From positions 929,770 to 993,769 of the forward strand of contig VXAI01000244.1 in the NCBI GenBank assembly GCA_013399305.1: a DNA stretch of 64,000 nucleotides, written 5' to 3'. The notes below the pieces were generated by a model. It did not search any database. It saw only the letters and a program-made list of their open reading frames with translations, and was not told where the DNA came from. A program made the translations under genes and the position numbers. How positions within the stretch are numbered: position 1 is the stretch's first letter; every line of letters begins with the position of its first letter. The DNA is from Rostratula benghalensis (taxonomy: Eukaryota; Chordata; Aves; Charadriiformes; Rostratulidae). Shown piece by piece: positions 55,124 to 64,000 of the stretch.

Positions 55124-55300
55124 CTGTGATGTAACATTAAAACCCTGTCTACATGGTGGTTCTGGTTTAGTTTTGAGGCAGATCTCAGTTCGTTCTGACT
55201 CGGATGGGCTGCTAGGAGCACAGATCAGAGCTCGCCCACACCCCCTGGAGCATTGGTAAAACCCAATGGGTTTATTAGTCAGATACACAGCATCCTTCAC
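55124..55300 (-). other. unassigned open segment with splice donor, LTR-like or extra exon
   Basis: On the minus strand an open frame (KDAVYLTNKPIGFYQCSRGC and on) ends at CACAG with a GTAAGT donor. It also contains AATAAA followed by an inverted CCCATTGGG element, reminiscent of the R-U5 part of a retroviral LTR. I do not recognise a protein family; it could be a solo-LTR relic or chance. Confidence 0.3.
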
Positions 55301-55429
55301 AACAATACAGGTGACATAAAGGGTCCATCCACTCTGAGTTTCACCCTTAAATCAAAGTCAAGCATGTTCCTTTTGTGATTTATCACTTGAAGTGCTCTGC
55401 TGTCTCTCTGTTTAATATCTATTGAATAT

Positions 55430-56394
55430 CTGGAGGAGATTTGAGTGCCCCCTCAGTGAGTTTGCAAATGACACCAAACCAGGTGGGAGTGTTGATCTGT
55501 TTGAGGGTAGGAGGCTTTACAGAGGGACCTGAACAGGTTGGATTGATGGGCCGGGGCCAATCATACAAGGCTCTGTAAGGTCAAATGCCAGGTCCTGCAT
55601 TTCAGTCACAACAACCCCATACAGCACTACAGCATTAGGGGACAGTGGCTAGAAAGCTGCCCAGCAGAAAAGGGCCTAGAGGTGCTGGTGGACAGCCAGC
55701 TTAATATGAGCCAGCAGTGTGCCCAGGTGGCCAAGGTCAACAGCATCCTGGCCTGTATCAGGAATAGTGCAGCCAACAGGAGTAGGGGAATGATGGTGCC
55801 TCTGTACTTGGTACTGGTGAGGCCTCACCCTGAGTGCTGTGTTCAGTTCTGGGCCCCTCACTACAAGGACACTGAGGTGCTGGAGCATGCCCAGAGGAGA
55901 GCTACCAAGCTCGTGAGGGTTCTGGAGAGCAAGTCATATGAGGAGAGGCTGAGGGAACTGCACGTTTAGTTTGGAGAAGAGGAGGCTGAGGGGAGACTCC
56001 AATACCCTCTGCAACTACCTGACAGGAAGGTGTAGAGAGGTGGGTGTGGGCCTCTTCTCCCTAGTGAATAATGACGCAACCAGAGGAAATGGTCTGAAGT
56101 TGCAGCAGAGAAGATTTAGACTGAATATTAGGAAGAATTACTTTACGTAAAGAGTGATCAGGCACTGGAACAGCCTGCCCAGGGAGGGGGTTGAGTCACC
56201 ATCCCTGGGAGGTACTTAAGAAACGTGGCACCATCCCTGGAGGTATTTAACAAACATGGTATTTAAGATGTGGCACTTCAGGGCATGCTCTAGTGGCCAA
56301 GACTGTAGGGAGTGGGTTATGGTTTTGTGTATGGTTGGACTTGGTGATCTCAGAGGTCCTTTCCAACCATAACAATTCTGTGATTCTGCTGGTC
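55430..56394 (+). mobile_element. CR1 LINE, 5'-truncated, plus orientation
   Basis: The sequence carries the C-terminal end of the CR1 reverse-transcriptase ORF ([20 protein letters not shown], then [14 protein letters not shown] and ERLRELHV) and then the CR1 3' UTR, ending GGTCCTTTCCAACCATAAC and ATTCTGTGATTCTG octamers. Frame breaks show it is dead. It has no poly(A) tail, as expected for CR1. A short internal duplication around CACCATCCCTGG occurs at about 56200-56240. It is antisense to SIKE1. Confidence 0.93.
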
Positions 56395-56919
56395 TCTCCA
56401 TCTCCTTCTCCACAGTTGTCTGACTGTAACCCAGATGAACGAGTGTCAGCTCTTCAGAGCAAAATGAAAGCTCTGCGAGCAGAGCAAAACGTGTACCTGC
56501 CATTTACAACATAGTTTTTGAATAATCTCTTATTCCTTCTATCAAATAAAGTCATCATAACCCGTATTACGTTCTCTAGGTACTAACAGGGTGGATTCAA
56601 GTGCCACCTGCACAGTTGGAATTCTAAGCTAAAGCTCATAAGAGTAACAGGAGAGGAAATGAACTGTCACAAGGGAGTACATATCAAACACTTCATTATT
56701 AAGCATCTGTACGCTGCAATTACTAAGAGCTGCAATGCAAGCCTCTGCCATCAAGAGTATGTCATTTCAGAAAAATGCAGAGAAAACAGCCCACACATTT
56801 TGAAAGCTAAAACAAAGAAACAAGGCAACACCTGAAAGCACAAATCAAACCCCATCCTTGTACGGGAGTTTCATAGTAGCCTCTGAAGTCAAGATTTGGA
56901 GATAAGGTTATTTTGTGGC

Positions 56920-59900
56920 CTAAGCTTCACAGTCGGGCAGATCTTCTCTTCCCACCTCAAAAGATTCTTTGCTGATTGACAGTAGTTCACGGAGCTCTTT
57001 GTTTTCAAGCTGCAAAATCAATATTTTTTGCTGAAATAGAAATAAGCTAATTCACAATTAAAGGATAATAATCTTTAAGTAGCCCCACTCCTTCACAGCT
57101 AAAGAAAACACTGGTTGTGTAACATAAGCATAATACAGTGCTAGCAAGAGCGGAAACACATCATTTAAAGCTTATCTTTTGCTTCTGGCTTTGTATAAAA
57201 TACAAACATCAAGCACTTGAAAATAAACAGATCACATTTTGCATTTCCTGACCTCTCCCCCAAATTTTTGATTGTCATAAATCTTTGACACATGCAAACA
57301 TATAAAGTCTAAAGTAAGTCTAGAGACTCCCAAAGCTTCATCTACCCCTAGCAACTGTGTCTGTTCTTACCTCCAACTGAGCTAGTTTCTCCTGAACTTT
57401 AAAGAACTGATCATCATCAACTTGAACAGCTCTTCTCATCACCTCTCCCATCTCACATATTCTGTCTATTTCACTTGCAATTTCCTGAAAGACATAAAAG
57501 TAATATTTTCCATATCTTCAGGCAAAAACAGCAGTAATAATCACTTTTATTTTCTTGGGTTTGGATTGTTTTTCCTACTTTGAATGCTAATGCTTTCCTC
57601 CAAAGCATGTGCAATCCTGTTTAGTTTGTATAATATTATAATATTTAAAGGTTAAAACATGTACCTTATTGTCCATTATAATAAGTCAACAATGAGACAG
57701 TGATTAAAATTACAGTCAGCAAGATAAGGCACCCTTACTAAGATTGAAATAATTTCAGGTGTGATTAAGGTTACTGTGAATATGATTAGTATGCAACAAA
57801 TTCTATATTGCTTTATTAAGAAAAGCCTTACTCTGAATTTATAAGAACACCAAATATAAAAGCAAATGAGATTTCACGACTAAGTAAAGTAAACAGTATC
57901 ATCTCAGAAAGAAGCCAAGCAAGGAAGCTAAAATAAGTGAGACCAGAGCCTTCCAAGGCAGTCTGTACAGAATCTGTCTAAATATAGCTCTAGTCCTTTG
58001 GAAGATGGATTTTGTTGAAGCCCAAAATGTGCATGCACTGAACAATGAAAATCTCCAAAATGGAATGTAGCAACAGTTCCTGTTTGAAGAACACTCAGTT
58101 TCAAAATATTTAAAGTATTTAGGGTGAAACTCAAATATGCAAACACAAAAATGTCAGTAATTGGCAAGAAGTAGCAAGACAAGAATTTGAAAGCTTTAGA
58201 AGAATTTTAACATAACATAAAAAACATAAGCATATTGGGGATAATGCTATAGGGTGTAGTTTCTCTAGAAGGTAAATGTATCACCAGAGCAGAAAAATTG
58301 GTTTTGAATTCCATTATTCAGAAAACATACAAACAAATTAGAGCATGTAGAAGAGAGCTAGAGAAACAAGAAAGAGTTAGGTAACTTAATCTAGGAGAAA
58401 GAATAATGTTGGGGGTTTTATTTCCTAATAGAGAAATGGTTATAATAAGAATTTAGCTTTTAAAAATATATTAAAAGATTGTTACTATTCTCCAAGTGGT
58501 AGGTAGGAAAAAACTCATGGACTTAATCTGAAGTACAGAAGAGTTTGCCTAGATACTGAGACAGTCTAGGTACATTCCATCAAAGGTTCCTCCAGAATCT
58601 CTTCAGCTTTGCAATTCCATGCCATTGCAATGGAGCAAAAGCAGTGCCAGAGAATGTTAGGAGTTCTGTTCAGATGTTAAGTCTTGCTAAACAGAGTAAT
58701 TCATGCACTTAAGCAAGCACTGGAAGCAAGACATTGCTACACTACTTAACTTCAGAGAACGAATGCACTGCCAGATACCAGCGACATACACGCTAGGGGT
58801 TGGGCTGGCTCCAGTTCCAATTAAAAAACAAGATACGAGATGTCACTACGTTGAACTGGCATGCTGTTCTCCAATCACATAAAAATGCATTTTAACAAAC
58901 CACTAACTTAATCCATAAGACTTAAATAAAAAGTTTATGTTATTATATTGTTACTAGATGCCCAAATGTAAAAGAGGCAGCAGTTATCAGTAGCAACACC
59001 TCAGAGTTCTGAAGTCACTGCACCCAACGGATGAAGGGACACTTCCAGGCCATTGCAAAGAGTATCAAGATTTAAAACCATATGGAGTGGTGATTTCTTA
59101 AACATACTGCAGCTCACAGAGGTTCTCTTCTTTTTGTTACAGTTATTGAACAGGAATAATAATAACCTGGGACATGAAAGGCCCTGGGCCATGAAAGGGT
59201 TATGCTTTTCAGAGCCCTCTGTGACTACACTTACAACCTGTGTGATGTAAAATGAATAGAGGGAAAAAAAAAAAATAGCAGCATGGCGACAAGAGTTTCT
59301 GAAAATCTGTTTTTGGAGCAGAGACATTCCATGAATGGAAACAAGGACTGTGTGAAAGCAAGAAAGTGACATGGAAGAGGGGTCTTGATCCATCTTCTGG
59401 CCCCATCCCACCTTACCAAGGAATTAGCCTGATGAACTTCCAAGACTGGTTCTGCATCTTCACCTTTTCTCCCTTGCAAAAGCTGTAACATCTGTTTTCT
59501 ATATTTGCTCATGATGAGCTCTAACGCATCTTGGTGCTCCTCCAGTGACACCCATAGCTCTGCAAAATACAGCGTGTCATCGACACAAACAGCAAGCTAC
59601 CTTGCACAGCCACGACAGAGGCCCAGAGGTGCTCAGTGTCAGGCTGCTGGCTTGATGCGTGCTCCCCCGCGGCTCCCCAGGACAGCGCAGCCCTGGGGCT
59701 CCGGCCGGGGCTGCTGCTCTCCCGACCCCACCGGTAGCCAAGAAGCCATCGGGCTTCCCTCGCTTCCACACCCACACCCAGCGCCGCCGACAGAAGGCAG
59801 AAAAGACGGACACCACCTCGACAAGACCCCTCCTGCCTGGGCCACCAAGCAGCGGCCCCAGCCCCCCGCCCCCGTACTCTCAAACGCCAAGGCTCACCCC

Positions 59901-60236
59901 TGTTCTCCTGCCGCAGGTCGCGGATCTGTGTGTTCTCTTGGGGCAGCAGCACCGGCGGTCGCAGCCCCGTCGGGTCGGCCCGCTCCGCCGCCGCGCCCTG
60001 GCCCTACCGAAAGACAGCTGTCGGTCCGGCGGCCCCGTCGCCCGCCCGCTCGCCCGCCCGCCGCCGCCCGCCCTCACCTTCTCGGCCCAGCCCGCGCCCG
60101 CCTCGCGCATGGCGGCCACGCGCTGGTGCAGCACGGCGGACTGGTCGATGAGCGACTCGGCCGCGGTGTCGTGCTCCTTCAGCCGCTCCAGCAGCGTCTT
60201 AGCGTCCGTGAGGATCTTCTCGATGGTGCACGCCAT
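56920..60236 (-). CDS. SIKE1: SIKE1, suppressor of IKBKE 1, complete
   Basis: Small coiled-coil protein that binds IKK-epsilon/TBK1 and dampens TLR3 and virus-triggered interferon signalling; also linked to STRIPAK complexes. Exons: 60078-60236 (ATG 60236), 59898-60003, 59417-59559, 57371-57484 and 56920-57009 (TAG). They join in frame to 203 aa (human 207). Conserved parts are [100 protein letters not shown] and [14 protein letters not shown]. Heptad-rich helical sequence suits coiled coils over most of the length. Residues about 48-68 (end of exon 1, start of exon 2) are GC-rich and unlike the usual sequence although the length is conserved; the intron there is only 74 bp. Confidence 0.95.
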
Positions 60237-60700
60237 GGCGGCGGCAACATCCCGCCGCGCGCCCCTCGCCGGGCCCGCCGGCCGGGGACGCTGCTTCCGG
60301 CCTCCGCGCGAGCGCCACACCTGCGCAGGCGCGGACCGGCGCGCGAGCGCCGCGCAGCAGCCAATGGCCGCCTGGCGGCGCGAGAGCGCCACCGCCGCCC
60401 GCGGGAGGGGCGGGGCCAGAGGGCGAGCCTCCTCCCGGCGTTTGGGAGGGGAGAGGCCGGGGCGCTGGGGGGGCTTTGCCGTTTCCGGCGGGGAAGCGGC
60501 GCTCCCAGCCAGCCGCGGGCAGCCTTTGCCGCGCTGTTCCAGAGGCCAAGGCGGCAGGTTCTCCGCGGCCCGGCTCTGGCGGGGACTCGCGCTCCCCGGA
60601 GGGGCTTGCGCCGCAGCGGCGGGAGCCTCTGGCTGCGACGGACGCCGCTGCCTGCGGTGCAGTCTGTTTGCAGAAGGGCACGTCCTTGACCCGAGGGGTT
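59900..60700 (-). promoter_or_regulatory. SIKE1: SIKE1 CpG island and promoter
   Basis: CpG-dense region covering SIKE1 exons 1-2 and about 450 bp upstream. An ETS-type CTTCCGG (about 60294) and an NRF1-like CTGCGCAGGCGC (60321-60332) lie 60-100 bp 5' of the ATG; no TATA box. In mammals the next gene, SYCP1, is transcribed away from SIKE1, so the island could be bidirectional, but no SYCP1 exon was recognised here. Confidence 0.75.
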
Positions 60701-63700
60701 CTGGTTATCTCTTTAAATACTCCCTTAAACAGTGCGCGATAGATTCTGGGCTGAGATCTGTTGAGCTGTCATCTTATCTAATATTCTTGTTTGTCCCTCT
60801 TTACAGTAAACATCCTCTACTCAAGTTAAAATAACAAGCTTTGTAATGCTGACTTGCTTCTTTGACATTTATTTGCTAACTCAAGCTACTGTTAGTGATC
60901 TGGGATGTCCTTGATGCTTTGCTTAACTTTGTGCTGCAAAGGTTTTTTTTTATTTAGTATTACAAACTTTATTAATAATGTTTTACAGGACTTAAAACAG
61001 TATTTTAGCAGGACTCCCCTTGACTCATCTTTCAAGTTGAAATCCCCATTCAGACAGACACATAAGAAGAATCTAGCATTCTGATAAAAGTTTCTTTATG
61101 AAGAGAGATAATTAAACCCAGGGCTGAAGTGCTGAATAAGATAATTTAACATAAGCAACAATTCCAAAACATTCATACAGAGAACAGAGTAAGCAGCTGC
61201 ATTTGGAGTATTTAATCAGAATCAGATCAATTAGCAAAGTATGAAAAAAGTATTTTGCAAATTTGGGAAATGCTGCTTCATTTTAGCCTGCGTGGGAATA
61301 AAGGTCTTGACCATGCTTTATAGCCTGTTTTGCCTTCTCATCCTTCCTTATTTTAATTCTTATTAGAGCATACTGAAAAGTTAACTAGTTTTCAGAATTC
61401 CTTCTTCATAATATGTGATTCATGAACATTCGGGAAACTGATAAATATTACTGTGCTTACCATTCTGGTTGTGCAACAAGTTGGCAAAAGACTGCCCCGT
61501 GCTAAGACAGACTCGACATCCCCAAGTTCTAGCGGCGCCCATTTCCCCCGTTCTGCTGCCTGTCCCACTGACAGCCCCAGATGACCCCACCTGCACCGTT
61601 CTGCACCTGATGTCCCTTCACTCTTATGAGACTCCCAGCTCCGTGGCTGCCTTTAAACTCAATTTTTGTAGAGCCTTTGAGCAGCCAGGCAGGAGTAGGC
61701 CTGATCCAGCTGCATGCAATGATACACGTGTACTAGTTCAGCATCTTCCCATCCTTCCTTAGTCAACCTAAGGAAGTTCTATGAAATCAAACATGCCCTC
61801 TCTTAATGTTCCACTTAATTCAGCTTTCGGCAGGAGCTGAAATGCCAATTTCAGCAGCAATGAAAATTCCAATTCACATCTAGTAGGAAGCCAGCTAAAG
61901 GAATGGCCCAGTTGTGCAGGGTAAAGTTCATCACCTCAGCAGAAGCTGCACCTGGATGGTATGCCCAAACCTCTGGCCTCTTCTGGACCTTGGTTCATAC
62001 TTTTGATTTTACACTCACTACAACCTGGCCTTTCATGTCAAGCAGAGGCAAGCCAGAGAGACGAGTGCCAGTACCCCTGTATCAGCCCTTCATTTCAGGT
62101 CCCTCTGTGTGATTCTGGCTGCTTGGAATTAAATTGCAGAATGGGAAAATGGGAGTCCATGGTGCTACACATGACAGCGCTGTCTTGGGATCTCACTCCA
62201 GGATGTGGCTCACCCTTCTCCAGCAGATTTTTTGACACAGAATTATTTTTTCTACTTCCAAAGGACAGTAGAATAAGCTACTGTGGCGCCAGGAGACAGA
62301 CTGGATCCCAGCAAGACAAAGCTCCTTGATTCAAATGCTGGGAACGCTTGTCACCACAACTTCTAGTGTGTAGCAACGGAGCTTAAACAAATCAACGCAT
62401 GACCACTTTCTGAGCAGTGGTGTCTTATAATTCCTTTGGCTTATCACATCAATTCTGTATAAACTGAAGAGAATGTATAAATTTGGCCTCTCCAACTTTT
62501 TAGTGTTTAACTTCAATTCGATTAAACACTTATGTATGTGTACAAAGTGAAAAATGAGGTTACAAGAGGTTAATGCTTTAATGCTTTTAATAACTCTTAA
62601 CCACATGGCTGTATTTTGTCAAACAGACCATGGATTTGTTCTAGCAGAAGTATACACTTGATAGAAGCACATCGAGGCTTTCCAAAACAGCAAAGCTGCT
62701 ACAGAACCAAAACCGTTTCTAGGCCATCTTTGGAAAATCATAAATAGTATTTCTGTGATGGAATAAATACACAGCATTTCTGAATACAGCTGAGGAGGTT
62801 CTTATGCACAGTAGGAAAATAAAAAATAAAATAAATTTAGTCAGACCAAAAGCATAGATAATGTAATTCAAAAGATCGATGACAGAGCACAGAATCCTGA
62901 GCACAATACAGCATCTGTAAACCTGGGATGAGTTTGGGCATCCGTATTGAGGGTATCAATACAATATGCACCAGGTAATGCCAATAAACTTAACCAGAAC
63001 CTGGCAGTAGAGTAAATGGTGATAATAATGCACAGAGGAATTGACCAGTAGAAAAACGGCAATATCTGTGACAGCCCAGCCTGAGTGGCACCATTACATG
63101 ATTCTGTGATTCTATGATAAATGCTGGAAGTAGATAAAAGAGTAAAGGGCAAATTTATAGGATACTTACCAGGTTTTGGCAAAATCATATTAACCGTAAG
63201 TGCGGTCAGCACAGTTTGAAATGTTTTGGCTGAGTATCTGAAAGCACAAGTCTCACACAGCAACGCAGCAGAGATTGGCGTTTCATTTCCACTACAAGTC
63301 TTCCCCGAGTGTCTAAAAGCCAAGTATTTCAGCAGCTACAGCTTGTTTAGAAAGCTAAACAGACTTCTCTCTCACACCACACACCCCAACACTTTTTGTC
63401 TCCTTGCTTTTAAAATCAAGTGCTGGTGTTAACACAATCATCAGCTATTGTCACAGTTTCACTGGTGCTGCCCTCAACAAAGCCTGCACCACAGAGACTC
63501 ACAAACGGGGAGGCCAAGGGAACCACGTTCTCGCACTTCCTGGCCTGTGTTTCCAGGTGGAGATTACTGTTGCATAAAACAGAGCCATTCTGTGATAAAA
63601 GTTATTACCAAGAAACTCAGTCTTATTGCTCATCTTAATTATCCTGCTTTGACAAATCTTGAAGAGTCACCCGTTGCACCTCAGTATTCACATTTATGAG

Positions 63701-64000
63701 TCTAATATTCTTTTTACTATTAAAACAAACATCCTTGGGATGGAATCCAGGCTGGAAGAAAGGGAAAACATTATTATTGATAAATGGATATATCCAGCTA
63801 TTTCAGTCTCTCAGCAGCAAGACTACACTGATGATAAAATGCTGACCAAGGGATTCCACAATAATAATTTTGTAATGCTTAATACAGAGTGTCAAGATAT
63901 TCTCCCTTATGGAAATTGGGTCTAGGATTTGGCTTCTTGTTGCTGTACCTACAAAGAAGTGAACCAACCAAGGTTCTCTCCCTGCTGCAGGCAAAACAGG
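60701..64000. other. flank upstream of SIKE1, no gene recognised
   Basis: AT-rich sequence with only short open frames. The longest ones (61469-61762 plus, 63659-63925 plus, 62868-63323 minus) show no family motif. Expected by synteny is SYCP1, which I could not find; its first exon may lie further right. Confidence 0.5.
63093..63118 (+). mobile_element. CR1 3'-terminal fragment
   Basis: Short stretch ending ATTCTGTGATTCTATGAT, the diagnostic CR1 3' octamer repeat, in plus orientation. Only the extreme 3' end survives. Confidence 0.65.

Noticed and set aside
59505..60834. Two plus-strand open frames of about 390 codons at the SIKE1 island
   Set aside because: They are antisense to SIKE1 exons 1-3 in GC-rich DNA and show no domain; typical island artefacts.
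61469..61762. Plus-strand 97-codon open frame
   Set aside because: No splice context or motif; composition looks like chance in a locally GC-rich patch.
63659..63925. Plus-strand 88-codon open frame at the right edge, considered as a SYCP1 exon
   Set aside because: Sequence does not resemble SYCP1 or another family I know; AT-rich and without a convincing acceptor and donor.

Overview
The window is vertebrate nuclear DNA, almost certainly from a bird. It holds five spliced protein-coding genes, all on the minus strand, in the order (left to right) DENND2C (partial), AMPD1, NRAS, CSDE1, SIKE1. This is the known order of the human 1p13.2 segment, so the block is conserved synteny. Evidence for a bird is the presence of CR1 LINE copies ending in ATTCTRTGAT-type octamers, short introns, and GC-rich CpG-island promoters inside an otherwise AT-rich landscape. 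I cannot name the species. Two assembly gaps are present (14174-14372 and 46514-46559).

Layout. 1-14.1 kb: 5' half of DENND2C (seven coding exons giving 523 codons; the DENN core lies beyond the left edge). 13.4-14.46 kb: a CR1 fragment grading into the DENND2C CpG-island promoter, which abuts the 3' end of AMPD1. 14.46-22.9 kb: AMPD1, all coding exons except the tiny first one, including a 12-nt micro-exon. 22.9-31.9 kb: about 9 kb with no recognisable coding exon, which should hold AMPD1 exon 1 and promoter and the NRAS 3' UTR. 31.9-34.36 kb: NRAS, complete (189 aa). 34.36-34.58 kb: NRAS promoter, squeezed between the NRAS ATG and the CSDE1 poly(A) signal. 34.58-54.3 kb: CSDE1/UNR, complete (796 aa from 18 coding exons, plus 5' UTR exons). 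54.7-60.24 kb: SIKE1, complete (203 aa, five coding exons), with an antisense CR1 downstream of its stop. 60.24-64 kb: SIKE1 promoter and gene-poor flank.

The genes do not form one pathway. DENND2C is a Rab GEF, AMPD1 the muscle AMP deaminase, NRAS a small GTPase, CSDE1 an RNA-binding translational regulator, and SIKE1 a coiled-coil suppressor of IKK-epsilon/TBK1 signalling. What links them is chromosomal arrangement: same-strand genes with very short gaps (CSDE1 to NRAS about 0.2 kb; AMPD1 to DENND2C a few hundred bases), so read-through or promoter interference is a real possibility. Exon boundaries were worked out by eye from reading-frame continuity and splice sites; every listed coding exon closes in frame with its neighbours. 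I found no unknown multi-gene system. The most interesting points are fine-structure ones: the AMPD1 micro-exon, a GC-AG intron and an in-frame upstream ORF plus open 5' UTR exon in CSDE1, a cluster of ZNF143-like motifs in the CSDE1 island, and a strongly diverged GC-rich stretch in SIKE1.
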